From contig CAJBEZ010000012.1 of the NCBI GenBank assembly GCA_903952205.1, positions 28,642-92,641 of the forward strand: DNA of 64,000 nt, given 5' to 3'. Made by a program: the position numbers and the translations under genes. The notes under the pieces are model-generated. The model did no database searches. It saw only the letters and a program-made list of their open reading frames with translations, and had not been told where the DNA came from. This DNA is from an uncultured Desulfomonile sp. (GTDB lineage Bacteria; Desulfobacterota; Desulfomonilia; Desulfomonilales; Desulfomonilaceae). The number at the start of each line of letters is the position of its first letter. The stretch's first letter is position 1. Below are positions 17,703 to 27,407 of this stretch, piece after piece.

Positions 17703-20549
17703 TTATTTCCACTGAAAATCGGGTTGGATAGTAGCGTCTTTTTGTTTGATGCTCTCGGCCATGACCCCACCCCAACTGGTTATCAATTCATTGTACTGTC
17801 GGGCTTCTTCGGCCCATCCTTTACGTTCACAATACGTGTAGAGCCGGTACGCCAGTTGTCTTACAGATTCAGTCTTGTCCGGCATTTTAGAGAGAAGTGT
17901 CCCGGTCTTAGACTCACTCGTTTTTAGAGCATGAATTAGGTGATGCAGTGCCTCCCATATGGATAACTTGCGGTCGCTCGTTGGGTCCCACTTATCAGCG
18001 TATTCATCGAATCTTAACAAACGGACTTTACCGGCCCCTGACTCAACTACTCCACAGGAAGCGACTCCCTCAACACTTGTAACCTTGGCTCGAGCCAATA
18101 CATCTGCTTCTCCAAAAGGACCCTGTTTGAAGCCATATTGCTCAAACCACCCTATGCAGAACCGAGTATCGGAGTCCATGAGACCTTCTGTCTTGGTGAA
18201 ATATTCGTCTATTGAGCGGTTAATCTGAACAAGGGCTTCCCGAACACTCATAGGCGTGCCGTCGGCGTTCAAGACAGCCGAATACTGTGAATATACGGCC
18301 ATACCGGGACCAATCGCCGCTTGAGCTAGGTCCACAGGAGCAATAGGTGATACGCCAATCTTGCCACCAATCATGGTCTCAAGGGCTTCGGGTAAAGTAT
18401 CATCAATCTCTCGAAGGAATTGTTTTCGAGATATTGCTGACGCGTCTGAAGGGCGTTTACGACACACCAGGACTATTGAGGAAGCCAAGGCGTTCTGACC
18501 CATGCTTACCATCCTGGAGGATTGCTCGGTTCTTAGCGGCCAAGTTCCTGTTACTTCAAAGCCCGAGTAAATCACTGATGAAAGAAACGTATCCCATCCT
18601 GTGGATGTAGCATTTAGGTCATCACCGTCAGTTTGTTTGAATGCGTAGTAAATAGTTACTGGTGTTGAATTCATAGCGGCATTGTGGATGTTTGCGAGAG
18701 CCTTTGTCATTGAAGATAAAAAAAATTCCTGAGCATTTTCTTCGGAACCGTGCCTATACTTACTTGCAATTAATTCTCTCTTCTTAGGAACTTTTATAGT
18801 TGTAAACAAATCAGGGAAAACACTTTTGAGGCTTTTTCGCATCCAGACATAAAAAAAATCTGACAAATCACCGTAACCGATATTATCGTAGTACGGCGGG
18901 TCAGTTGATATTATCGAACCACAAAGGATTGGCTCATTGGCTACTTCTGCCTGTAAGGCAAAACCTGTCTGATTAGTAGCTGTGAACGCCAGGCATTTAG
19001 CTTGATATTCTATGTTGGTAACAAACCCTCCTACAACATTCTCCAAGATGTTAGCTTCTCCGAAATCCCATACCATTGGAATGGCTTGTCTATTGAACAT
19101 GTTCATTATTTTTTCATTGCCGGCTCGCCATCCAGTAATTGTGTTATTAAAATCAGCGCTTCTATCGACCCCAAAAGCCAAATACACCGCCACTGCATCC
19201 CCATATGCCGTTGCACCGCTTCCGCCATCATTCAAACCCATTCCATCATCGGACCTACCTGCGGACTTTGCGTCAGCTATGACCTTATTGCGAGCTTCCA
19301 AAACCAAATCAGAAAATGTAGTCAAGGCAACTAACTGGCGGGGGGTAAAGAGGTCGCCAATGTTTTTTAGTCCGTAATTTGGAGTACAGAAAGCCTTGTC
19401 TTTGGTTGGTATCATAGAATCTGGTTTCCAGCTGGGGGTTACAGAACGTGCAATTGATTCCATTTCATCGGTAGGATTTAGGTAAACTCTCCCTCGAGGC
19501 CCTTCAGCGACTATGACCATTAACCTGTGCGACATTCGACCCGCTTGACCTTCTCCACGAACATAAGGGAATGGCATGGCAGACTTGGATAGGATACAAG
19601 TAGCACCACTACGATTGACTGTGCCATCAATTGTTGGACCACCTCTACCTTTTCGTACCTCGAATTCGTAGCTCATGCCATCCTGAGCAATTACAGGCTC
19701 CACCCATGTTTCCTTACCTTTTTTATTGCAGAGCCAAAACGACTTTACCAATGGTACGTGAACTCCTTTAAAGGCGGGGTTTGGGCTGGGAACCGTTCTG
19801 GCCCATAGCCACGCTATAACATTTGCTTTGCCCCCACCATTTTCCTTTGGCAGTTGGACTTGTGGATAGAGATGACCGATTTGTTTGAATGCCTCCGTCC
19901 GCATCCAATTTCCGTAACGCCGGATGTCTTCGGCTAGTCCTTTTGTGCCTGACCAGTCCTGGGTGACCTTCATTTTCTTTTGTTTATCGGTAACTGGGAT
20001 AGGACCGACAGGTTTTAGTCCGGCAAATTTCGGGGGTATCTCTATCGTGGCCTTGCATATCATTACAGCCACCGGGTTGAGGTCCGAGGCATGCCCCTCC
20101 ATTCCTAGTCTTTGCGCCTCTAAAGGAATTGAGCCACCACCGGCAAAAGGGTCCAAGAATGGGGGTAGTCTGTTGGGGTCCTCTCCAGTTATTTTGCACG
20201 TCTGTTCCCACGATTTCTGTATCTCGGCCCGCGCCTTTTTCAACACATCCTCGTTGTTTGTGTTTCCCCATTTGACAAGGTCACGCATGATATTGAAAAG
20301 TTTTTCACGTTCAATTTGGGCCGTTTCTCTAGTCTGACCAGGATATGCCCCCCATCCCCTTTCCCCACCGGGGTCATTTACCATTTGGGCAAACAGTACT
20401 GCCCGAGCAGCGGCCAGTGGTCGTCTTGCCCACCAGTGGTGGATTCCGCGAGGATGTGGTCCAATACCCGGCATCTTCTCATACGCACATGCCCTGTTTA
20501 TATCGTCAAGCGGCAATGCGACTTCAATTAATTTTTTAGGGTATTTCAA
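17703..20549 (-). CDS. DUF1156 DNA methyltransferase of an Hma/DISARM-like operon
   Basis: 948 residues. The N-terminal DUF1156 segment ('KKLIEVALPLDDINRACAYEK...HHWWARRPLAAARAVLF') is followed by the SAM-binding motif I 'FLDPFAGGGSIPLEA' near residue 130 and by the catalytic 'STDPPYYDNIGYGDLSDFF' near 548. DPPYY is the (D/N)PPY motif of amino-methyltransferases, so N6-adenine (or N4-cytosine) DNA methylation is expected. The start codon overlaps the helicase stop by 4 bp (ATGA), showing translational coupling. Predicted role: marks host DNA so that the partner helicase and ATPase spare it. The DUF3780 and HerA partners sometimes seen with this pair are absent. Confidence 0.92.
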   Translation of the reverse strand: MKYPKKLIEVALPLDDINRACAYEKMPGIGPHPRGIHHWWARRPLAAARAVLFAQMVNDPGGERGWGAYPGQTRETAQIEREKLFNIMRDLVKWGNTNNEDVLKKARAEIQKSWEQTCKITGEDPNRLPPFLDPFAGGGSIPLEAQRLGMEGHASDLNPVAVMICKATIEIPPKFAGLKPVGPIPVTDKQKKMKVTQDWSGTKGLAEDIRRYGNWMRTEAFKQIGHLYPQVQLPKENGGGKANVIAWLWARTVPSPNPAFKGVHVPLVKSFWLCNKKGKETWVEPVIAQDGMSYEFEVRKGRGGPTIDGTVNRSGATCILSKSAMPFPYVRGEGQAGRMSHRLMVIVAEGPRGRVYLNPTDEMESIARSVTPSWKPDSMIPTKDKAFCTPNYGLKNIGDLFTPRQLVALTTFSDLVLEARNKVIADAKSAGRSDDGMGLNDGGSGATAYGDAVAVYLAFGVDRSADFNNTITGWRAGNEKIMNMFNRQAIPMVWDFGEANILENVVGGFVTNIEYQAKCLAFTATNQTGFALQAEVANEPILCGSIISTDPPYYDNIGYGDLSDFFYVWMRKSLKSVFPDLFTTIKVPKKRELIASKYRHGSEENAQEFFLSSMTKALANIHNAAMNSTPVTIYYAFKQTDGDDLNATSTGWDTFLSSVIYSGFEVTGTWPLRTEQSSRMVSMGQNALASSIVLVCRKRPSDASAISRKQFLREIDDTLPEALETMIGGKIGVSPIAPVDLAQAAIGPGMAVYSQYSAVLNADGTPMSVREALVQINRSIDEYFTKTEGLMDSDTRFCIGWFEQYGFKQGPFGEADVLARAKVTSVEGVASCGVVESGAGKVRLLRFDEYADKWDPTSDRKLSIWEALHHLIHALKTSESKTGTLLSKMPDKTESVRQLAYRLYTYCERKGWAEEARQYNELITSWGGVMAESIKQKDATIQPDFQWK

Positions 20550-23500
20550 ATTACTATCTCCTTGCTATGCGATAGTTTATTCAACCAATGATGATTAGGT
20601 GATTCAGAAATCTTTATTAGTTTATCAATATCATAGTTAACACTGGTTACACCAAAGTCCAACGATTGGTTAAACGCCCTCTGAATGTAATAAGGGCCTT
20701 CAACTGTTTCGCCGTCAATCAGTACAATGGCTAAAATAAAGTTATCCGGTTTATTGAGGCCTGTTAATATCTCATTCCTAGATACCGTAACCGTCGTGGC
20801 ATCTTTTTGTCTTCCCTTAACTTCAATGAACAGTAATTCCCCGTTTCGAATGCTTGAAGTTATGTCCCAACCGATTTTCTGCTTTGAAACATCCTTTGGG
20901 ATTCGACCCATCGCCATCTCTGTCTCAATAACCGCTTCCATGGCTATTCGTTCAATTTCATCGTTTCTTTTTTGTTCTACTACGTCTGCAGGAATATTAT
21001 CGGACACGATGGTCAACAGTCCTTGTGGGATTACTAAAGCCGCCCCAACCACTACCGGTGTGTTGGATGAAACATGCCGTTGATTTTCAAGTTCCTTTTT
21101 CCTCGCCTGTAACCGGTCAGTCAGTTCCTTGGCTCTACGTTCAGCAATATCCGGTTGCATACGCGGCTGTTTTCCAACCTTGACGTCCTCCTTGAGCATT
21201 ACGGCCCGATGGTTCCAATAAAGGATTTCTGATGTCAAACGCTCGTGAACAGCCTGAATTGTTTTTTCAATCACTTTATGGCGGCGTTCCCTAACTTCCT
21301 TAAAGTGTTCAGGGACCACTGTAGAAACCGCTAATGCGATGGCACGGGCTTCCAGGTCATCCTTAAGCCATGGTTCATTAAGCATTGGGGCCATTAATTC
21401 AATCTGCTCGATAGTTGCCGGCTGATAGTCCAAATACGGCGCATATCCACCTTGAGATACATCTCCGTCACGTCCGACCAATGTAAACTGCATCCTTTGG
21501 GAAATTATAGTTGGTTTCCCGGTGGAAGTCTGGCCTGCGTCTCTGATTGAATGTTCGATTATTAACAGGACCTTGGGTTCAAGTCCCATATCTGATTCGT
21601 TTATCAATATGGTACCCTGTCGGAGCAAATTCTGACATCGCTCAAGCGTCAGGTCCAAAACAGCATTCATCAATGGGTGACCAGGGCAAATAAACGAGGC
21701 GATTTCCTGTTTACCCGGAACTCGAATCCGTCCCTTTTCAAAGCATACACGCTCATATCGAGTAATTACTGGAGCGCCATCGCCAACTAGCCTGTCCCGT
21801 TCCCTAATTAGGCTAGGAACATGTGTGATTTCCCAGCGTTCTGGTTCTCGACTCTTGAGGGACCCCCCTAGCTGTTTGAATGCTTCATCAAAGAAAGATT
21901 TTATGAAATGGGGTTGTAGTCGGCGGGCCTGCGCCTTTTCCAGTTCCTCTTTGACAGCAAATATTCGGTTCGTGTCTAGGTGTTCGGACGCCAAGGCCTC
22001 TTCCTCTAATATCTTCTTTATATGGTTTGGGTCGAAAAACATATCGACCTGTTCATACAGTCTTTTACGGACTTCAGGACTTTCCCCGTAACGTATGGCA
22101 TCAATGAGTAATTTCTTGAGAGACTGTTCCTTGAATACCTCTCCTAGTATGTCGAACACCCTCCCGCCCAGCGCTTGGCGTTCCAGTTCAAGTTTTTCGA
22201 GTAGTCGCAGATAAACATCGCCCTCACGTGTTTCACTGGCAACAACATTCCATAAATGACAGACTTCCGTTTGTCCGATACGGTGGATACGTCCAAAACG
22301 CTGTTCAAGACGGTTGGGATTCCATGGCAGGTCATAGTTGACCATTAGATTGGCCCGTTGTAGGTTTACACCTTCACCAGCAGCGTCTGTGGCTACTAAG
22401 ATGAACACATCGCGGTCCTGTGTGAAACGTTCCTGTGATTTGCGTCGTTCCTCCCGTTTGACACTCCCGTCTATCCATATTATGGAGTCATCATTGCCAA
22501 TAAGTTTTTGCAATCGGGCTACTAGATATTTGAGTGTATCGCGATGTTCAGTAAATATGATTAGTTTACGGCGGACACCGTTGGCGTCTGTCATATAGGG
22601 ATTATCCTGCAACAGTTTGGATAACTCTTCCCATTTCTTGTCCTGGCCGTATAAACTTATTTGGCGGGCCTGCTCCTCCAAGTCTTTCAGTATTATGATT
22701 TCAGCTTCCAACTCCGTTAAGTTAGTTGCAGCAGTTGATGTGTCAACGAGTTTTTCCTCTAGCTCTTCAAGTTCTGTGCTGGAATATTCGTCCTCGATAT
22801 CCGCAATTTGGTCCTCACTCAATAGAGGAAAGTCACCATTACCTTTGCCATACAGTTTTCCACGCTGAGCCAGCCTCTCGTCCTCAAGACGACGTTCCAG
22901 GTTGATACGGCGTCGATTAAGGGACCGGTATATCGCCGCCGGCGATGAAGCCAAACGTCTTTGTAATATTGTAAGGGCAAAACCGATTGTGCCTTTTCGT
23001 TTACCGTCATCTAGATTATCGGCCCGATTCATTTCCTCACGAACATAGTTGGTAACTTGCTGGTATAGTGACGCCTCTGGCCCTGAAAGTTGATAATTGA
23101 CAGTGTAGGCCTTTCGTTCAGGGAACAATCGTGTCCCGTCGAATTTGAGTAAGTCCTCTTTAACCATGCGACGCATAAGATCTGAAGTATCCACTTTATG
23201 CACGCCATCTCTAAACTTCCCATAAAACCGGTCCGAGTCGAGTAAAGCGAGGAATAGCTGAAAATCTTCCTCTTTACCGTTATGAGGTGTCGCAGTCATG
23301 AGTAGTAGATGCCGGGTTTTACGGCCGATAAGTTCACCAAGTTGATATCTCTTGGTCCTTTCAAGTTTACCTCCAAAAAAATGAGCGGCCATCTTGTGAG
23401 CTTCATCCACAATGACAAGGTCCCATTCGGAGTGTCTAAGTTTATCCTTAAGGTCCTCATTTCGGCTAAGTTGGTCGAGGCGGCATATAAGCATGTGATT

Positions 23501-24091
23501 ATCATCAAAGGGGTTCCCTGATTGAGATGACTCGACCAACTCCCACGAAAAAATCCTGAAACGAACGCCAAACTTTTCGTCAAGTTCATCCTGCCATTGT
23601 TCGACTAATGAGCCTGGTGCTATAATCAGGCATCGCTTCAGGTCACCACGTACCATGAGTTCTCGGATAAACAGGCCGGCCATGATTGTCTTACCGGCCC
23701 CTGGGTCATCAGCCAGTAGGAAGCGTAACGGCTGTTTTGGAAGCATGGACTCGTATACAGCGATAATTTGATGAGGTAGTGGGTCGACGTTTGATGTATG
23801 GACAGCCATCAGAGGGTCAAATAGATGGGCAAGACGAATACGATGAGCTTCAGCGCCTAATCTGAATTCAGCCCCGTCACCATCAAATCCCCAAGGCCTA
23901 CCTTTTTCAGATAGCATCAGACGTTGCTCATCGTCCCGGAACAGCGTCTCGTCCAATATTTGCCCGTTGGCCCTTCTATACAAAAGACTCACGCAATCCG
24001 GCCCTATGAAATCAACCTTCTCGACCTTGACCGGCTCGTGAGGTAAAATGCCTACTATTTGCGCCCCGATTTCAATATCTTCGAGTTTCAA
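20546..24091 (-). CDS. SNF2-like DEAD/DEAH helicase with C-terminal DUF3883, Hma/DISARM-like operon
   Basis: 1181 residues. Walker A is 'LADDPGAGKTIMAGLFIREL' (about 121-140), motif II is 'VIVDEAHK' (near 228), then 'LLMTATPHNG', and the second RecA lobe has 'LVATDAAGEGVNLQ' and 'QRFGRIHRIGQ', all SNF2/HepA-like. The C-terminal 100 residues contain 'GWDITSSIRNGELLFIEVKGR', the DUF3883 signature (a PD-(D/E)XK-like fold). It is first in the operon, overlapping the methyltransferase start. It corresponds to the helicase of Hma-type systems and is similar in type to DrmD of class 1 DISARM; no drmA, drmB or drmC is adjacent. Confidence 0.9.
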   Translation of the reverse strand: MKLEDIEIGAQIVGILPHEPVKVEKVDFIGPDCVSLLYRRANGQILDETLFRDDEQRLMLSEKGRPWGFDGDGAEFRLGAEAHRIRLAHLFDPLMAVHTSNVDPLPHQIIAVYESMLPKQPLRFLLADDPGAGKTIMAGLFIRELMVRGDLKRCLIIAPGSLVEQWQDELDEKFGVRFRIFSWELVESSQSGNPFDDNHMLICRLDQLSRNEDLKDKLRHSEWDLVIVDEAHKMAAHFFGGKLERTKRYQLGELIGRKTRHLLLMTATPHNGKEEDFQLFLALLDSDRFYGKFRDGVHKVDTSDLMRRMVKEDLLKFDGTRLFPERKAYTVNYQLSGPEASLYQQVTNYVREEMNRADNLDDGKRKGTIGFALTILQRRLASSPAAIYRSLNRRRINLERRLEDERLAQRGKLYGKGNGDFPLLSEDQIADIEDEYSSTELEELEEKLVDTSTAATNLTELEAEIIILKDLEEQARQISLYGQDKKWEELSKLLQDNPYMTDANGVRRKLIIFTEHRDTLKYLVARLQKLIGNDDSIIWIDGSVKREERRKSQERFTQDRDVFILVATDAAGEGVNLQRANLMVNYDLPWNPNRLEQRFGRIHRIGQTEVCHLWNVVASETREGDVYLRLLEKLELERQALGGRVFDILGEVFKEQSLKKLLIDAIRYGESPEVRKRLYEQVDMFFDPNHIKKILEEEALASEHLDTNRIFAVKEELEKAQARRLQPHFIKSFFDEAFKQLGGSLKSREPERWEITHVPSLIRERDRLVGDGAPVITRYERVCFEKGRIRVPGKQEIASFICPGHPLMNAVLDLTLERCQNLLRQGTILINESDMGLEPKVLLIIEHSIRDAGQTSTGKPTIISQRMQFTLVGRDGDVSQGGYAPYLDYQPATIEQIELMAPMLNEPWLKDDLEARAIALAVSTVVPEHFKEVRERRHKVIEKTIQAVHERLTSEILYWNHRAVMLKEDVKVGKQPRMQPDIAERRAKELTDRLQARKKELENQRHVSSNTPVVVGAALVIPQGLLTIVSDNIPADVVEQKRNDEIERIAMEAVIETEMAMGRIPKDVSKQKIGWDITSSIRNGELLFIEVKGRQKDATTVTVSRNEILTGLNKPDNFILAIVLIDGETVEGPYYIQRAFNQSLDFGVTSVNYDIDKLIKISESPNHHWLNKLSHSKEIVI

Positions 24092-25153
24092 ATTTTCCTC
24101 CCCCTATTAGACCTACCGTCTGTCATGACATTTGAGCAATCCATTTTAACCGCCCTGTCAGTGAGTCGCTATCATTAGCGATTGAACAAGTCTTTATAGT
24201 GTTTCATCAATTATCCGGGAAACAGACTTATCTCTTAATTATTAATTATCCACACCAGTTTGGTCTTTGCGCTGGTAATCTTAAAGAGGGCTGGTCTAAT
24301 TACCAACTAGTAAACCACTGATGATGGACACAAGAATACGGACTGATGCGGGGCTTACTCGATTGAAGTAACTTGCACTACGTCCGATATCGACTATTGG
24401 GCTCTCATCGTGAATCAACAGGATTCTATTACTAATAACAGTCAGATATGCATGAGAAATATCTCGTTGAACTTTCACCCTGGTATTCATTAAACTCAAT
24501 GATGATACTGATTTTCCCTTACGTACCACTGGACCTTAATAACATTCACCTTTTCATAATCGCACGAACATGTGTCAAATAAGGACAAATGTGTGAGGTC
24601 ATCTGAAAATATTTTTAGGGGACAAAAGAATTTTATAGATAGTAGTGAATTTGATGTTGTTAAAGCAAGAAAAAGTCCATTTTTTAGCAAGATTGAACAG
24701 AATTGATAAAGAGATAAGGGGGCTTTTATCTGCCCATAAGCTGACATATGCCTATGATATTAAGCTCTTATCAAAATATGCCGCATTGGCTCTCAGTGAG
24801 ATATCTTTCATTGCTATCTTCTTCCTCCTCTTCATAACTGGGCATATCAATGAAGTTCTCATTCGCCCCCTAGCTCACTAAATGTTTAGTGTTGCGTTCC
24901 CTAAGTTGGTCAGACATTATTTCTACCGTATAATAGTGCCAATAGGTTCATCTATATTCCGATTAATTTAAGGAACGCCACACTAGATACAGTGTGTAGA
25001 GAAGCTTATAGTTTTAGATAGTTGAAAATGACTTTTTTTTGATTTATTTTGATAAGTTTTGACCAACTTAAACATTTATGCTAATTTTTTTGTGGACTGG
25101 ATATTAAAATATCATGAAGAAGAAAGTGAACGTAATTTTGAGGTGGTAGTTAT
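24092..25153. other. AT-rich gene-poor region upstream of the methylase operon
   Basis: This holds the presumed divergent promoter region and copy b of the shared element. Two weak ORFs are possible: minus 24296-24529 (77 residues, hydrophobic C-terminus 'VRILVSIISGLLVGN', directly downstream of copy b) and plus 24645-24881 (78 residues with one hydrophobic segment 'LSEISFIAIFFLLFITG'). Neither has a good ribosome site or recognisable homology. I see no RNA gene. Confidence 0.4.
24556..24587 (-). promoter_or_regulatory. Shared dyad/promoter-like element, copy b
   Basis: On the minus strand: TGTCC-TTAT-TTGACA, then 11 nt, then GATTAT. It points toward a weak 77-codon ORF (24296-24529) and, 465 bp further, the helicase operon. 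Confidence 0.5.
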
Positions 25154-25513
25154 ATGGCTATTCCTAATATTCAGATGATAATGTTACCATTCTTAAAATT
25201 GTTGAGCGATGGAAACGAATATTCAGTTCGTGCCATTACTCAAAAACTCGCTGGCTTATTCGATTTATCCACCGAAGAATTCCAAGAAACGCTGCGAAGT
25301 GGCAAGCCAATTTTTTATAATCGGATTGGTTGGGCTCAGACTTATCTGTTTAAGGCTGGTCTGATAGAAAAACCAAAAAGGGCATATGTTCGAATAACAA
25401 ACAAAGGTAAAGATGTTTTACGTAAAAGGCCTGAAGATATCAGATTGAAATATCTACGCAAATGGCCTGAAGTAGCCCCATTTTTTGGAAGAAATAAAAC
25501 TAAGAGCCAGTAA
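25154..25513 (+). CDS. Stand-alone Mrr N-terminal-like winged-helix protein
   Basis: 119 residues preceded by GAGGTGG. 'IPNIQMIMLPFLKLLSDGNEYSVRAITQKLAGLFDLS', then 'FYNRIGWAQTYLFKAGLIEKPKRAYVRITNKGKDVL', follows the Mrr_N winged-helix domain of Mrr-type restriction enzymes. The C-terminal Mrr nuclease domain is missing: the protein ends after a basic linker. It could be a deletion product of an Mrr gene or a free-standing DNA-binding regulator. It stands alone between the methylase operon and transposon debris. Confidence 0.7.
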   Translation: MAIPNIQMIMLPFLKLLSDGNEYSVRAITQKLAGLFDLSTEEFQETLRSGKPIFYNRIGWAQTYLFKAGLIEKPKRAYVRITNKGKDVLRKRPEDIRLKYLRKWPEVAPFFGRNKTKSQ

Positions 25514-25786
25514 ACCATGTGATTTCAAATCATTAAAGAATAAACTTACACTAGATATTCTTGCAGAATAAAATCTTCTTCCTTTATGCTTAGGATTTAC
25601 ATGCTAAGGAGTAGGTTGGATTGAGTTTCCTGTCAGTTTTTTGCAGCATGCGGTTTTCTGACAAAGGGGTCAGACTCGGTATTGAAGGAGTGATTTAATA
25701 AATCTCTGGTAGTCCTACCATCTTGAATATAATGAAACACTTTTACAGCTCGTTTTGAGGCTGAAAACCTAGAGGAATACAGCATA

Positions 25787-25993
25787 TTATTTGTTTTTAT
25801 TACGCTGGTGATAGAAACTTTTCAGATTATCGAGATAACTAGTGCCGGACAAAATGGAGTTTGCCAATGCGACTGTAAGGACCGTATCGTCCGTGAAGAA
25901 ACACTCCTCAGAAAACAACTGAAATTCCTTGGTCTTTATGTTACTCCATTCGTACACTGAGCCAATTATGTCACCTGCAATTGCACCGATCAT
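25787..25993 (-). pseudogene. Truncated ADP-ribosylglycohydrolase (DraG-like), N-terminal fragment
   Basis: 68 residues from the ATG at 25993 (AGAAAGGA upstream). 'MIGAIAGDIIGSVYEWSNIK', then 'FTDDTVLTVALANSIL', carries the family's first metal-binding motif TDDT. The usual protein is roughly 250-300 residues, so the remainder, including the second metal site, is lost after 'YHQRNKNK'. An IS630 element lies just upstream (26135-27255), between this fragment and a promoter-like element (copy c) that points at it. The fragment is unlikely to be active. Confidence 0.75.
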
Positions 25994-26215
25994 GAGATGT
26001 TCCTTTCTCAAAGTGATCTACTGTGTCCCTTTCAACTGCATTCTCTAAAACAACCAGCAAATCCTTGTCGACAAAAACCATATCTCCTACTCCAGATTGG
26101 CGGCCGGCCAAGAAACATGGACAAGGTCAAGTATTATAGCGTTTGCCAAAAAAAATGTCTGATTGAAAAGACGATTTCTCTCGCGTTTGGGTAAATAATA
26201 TGCTTTAGCCCAGGT

Positions 26216-26845
26216 ATGTCGCGTCAGCCGAACATGCCCAATGGTGAAAATTGCTCGTTGGACCAGCTGGATAGCGCTTCGGGGGCCGCTGTCTCTCTCA
26301 GGAGTCACGTTCGGATGATGGCGATCAAAGGTTTGCTCCTGGGTATTAGCCATGACCAGGTAGCCAGGCTTTATGGCACGACTCGGCGCAACCTCTGTCG
26401 GTGGATCGATAGGTTTAACACCAGCGGGATCGACGGACTCGTACAAAAGCCACGATCGGGTCGTCCAAGAAAGATCACTCCGGATAAGCGCACAAAATAT
26501 ATTGAACTTGTTCAGCGCCCTGATCGGGCTAATGAGACTAATTGGACAGGAAAGAAGTTTCACGGATACTTGACCAAAAAACTTGATGAGGAGATCGGGT
26601 ATCGGACTGTAGTTAGATGGTTGCATGAACAGGGCTTTCGACTAAAAGTACCTCGCTCTTGGCCAAACGGCAGGACGAAGAAAAGAGAAAGGACTTTGTG
26701 GATTTGCTGCGAATTCTTCTTGGCGACCCGGAAGTCGACCTGTGGTTTCTTGACGAGACAGGGATCGAGGGAGATCCTCGGCCCAAACGTCGCTGGGCCC
26801 TCAAGGGTGAAAAAATCCGTCAACCTTACCTGGGCGCTCATATAA
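26216..26845 (+). CDS. IS630 transposase, N-terminal frame (HTH part)
   Basis: Homology extends from the start to about residue 150, with a helix-turn-helix region 'HDQVARLYGTTRRNLCRWIDRFNTSGIDGLVQKPRSGRP' (DNA binding) and 'YRTVVRWLHEQGFRLKVPRSW'. After about 26680 the frame diverges from transposase sequence. It would be joined to the next frame by a -1 shift in the A/G-rich stretch near 26680-26695. Whether this is programmed or a mutation cannot be told from one copy. Confidence 0.8.
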   Translation: MSRQPNMPNGENCSLDQLDSASGAAVSLRSHVRMMAIKGLLLGISHDQVARLYGTTRRNLCRWIDRFNTSGIDGLVQKPRSGRPRKITPDKRTKYIELVQRPDRANETNWTGKKFHGYLTKKLDEEIGYRTVVRWLHEQGFRLKVPRSWPNGRTKKRERTLWICCEFFLATRKSTCGFLTRQGSREILGPNVAGPSRVKKSVNLTWALI

Positions 26846-27243
26846 GAATGAGTGCGACTGGAACAGTATGCCCTCGGACAGGAGAGTTTTACGCCTTGAT
26901 ATTCAGTCATTCAGACACTCAAGTATTCCAAACTTTTCTGGATCACGCTAACTCCGACATCTCCTTTGAACGCCCGAAGAACATCCTCATTTTGGATAAT
27001 GCAAGCTGGCATCGCGGTGACGAGATAAACTGGGGCCGGTTCGAGCCGGTCTTTCTTCCACCTTATTCTCCGGATCTCAATCCTATAGAAAGATTATGGC
27101 TTGTGATGAAATCTGAATGGTTCTCAGATTTTTTCGCAAAATCCAAAGATCAGTTGATCGATCGTATTTGCCTTGCCCTTAACTGGGTAGTGAACCGGAA
27201 AGATCAAAACCAAAAAACATGCACCATTAAGACAAAACTTTAG
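26659..27243 (+). CDS. IS630 transposase, C-terminal frame (DDE catalytic part)
   Basis: 194 residues with the DDE triad: D in 'LWFLDETGIEGDP', D in 'NILILDNASWHRG' and E in 'SPDLNPIERLW', spacing typical of IS630. It lies in the -1 frame relative to the N-terminal part and probably has no independent start. It catalyses cut-and-paste transposition when fused to the HTH part. Confidence 0.85.
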   Translation: MAKRQDEEKRKDFVDLLRILLGDPEVDLWFLDETGIEGDPRPKRRWALKGEKIRQPYLGAHIRMSATGTVCPRTGEFYALIFSHSDTQVFQTFLDHANSDISFERPKNILILDNASWHRGDEINWGRFEPVFLPPYSPDLNPIERLWLVMKSEWFSDFFAKSKDQLIDRICLALNWVVNRKDQNQKTCTIKTKL

Positions 27244-27294
27244 GCAAATGCTATAGATCTACGCCCTTTCTTTGTGTTTCCCTGATCGTATTCA

Positions 27295-27326
27295 ATTGTA
27301 AAAGCGACGTGTGTCAAATAAGGACA
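27295..27326 (-). promoter_or_regulatory. Shared dyad/promoter-like element, copy c
   Basis: On the minus strand: TGTCC-TTAT-TTGACA, 11 nt, TACAAT. Its first 17 bases are identical to copy b. It directly faces the IS630 right end, and beyond the element the truncated ADP-ribosylglycohydrolase. Confidence 0.55.
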
Positions 27327-27407
27327 AATGAAATGAGCTTTTTTTAAATATTTCTCAGACAACCGTAAGGCATTTATGGAAGCGGGTCAAAGTTAAACTC
27401 CTTCGGG

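Larger units (their letters stand above)
26135..27255 (+). mobile_element. IS630-family insertion sequence
   Basis: About 1.12 kb, bounded by imperfect terminal inverted repeats: left TATAGCGTTTGCC, right GGCAAATGCTATA (reverse complement TATAGCATTTGCC). TA sits at both outer ends, as expected for the TA target duplication of IS630/Tc1-mariner elements. It contains one transposase split into two overlapping frames. It separates copy c of the shared promoter-like element from the truncated ADP-ribosylglycohydrolase. Confidence 0.85.

Noticed and set aside
24645..24881. 78-codon plus-strand ORF with one hydrophobic segment
   Set aside because: GTG start without ribosome site, AT-rich context, no homologue recognised; mentioned only in the region note.
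25661..25700. The phrase AAGGGGTCAGACTCGG as a possible RAYT-associated REP
   Set aside because: Single occurrence with no hairpin or paired copy in the window.
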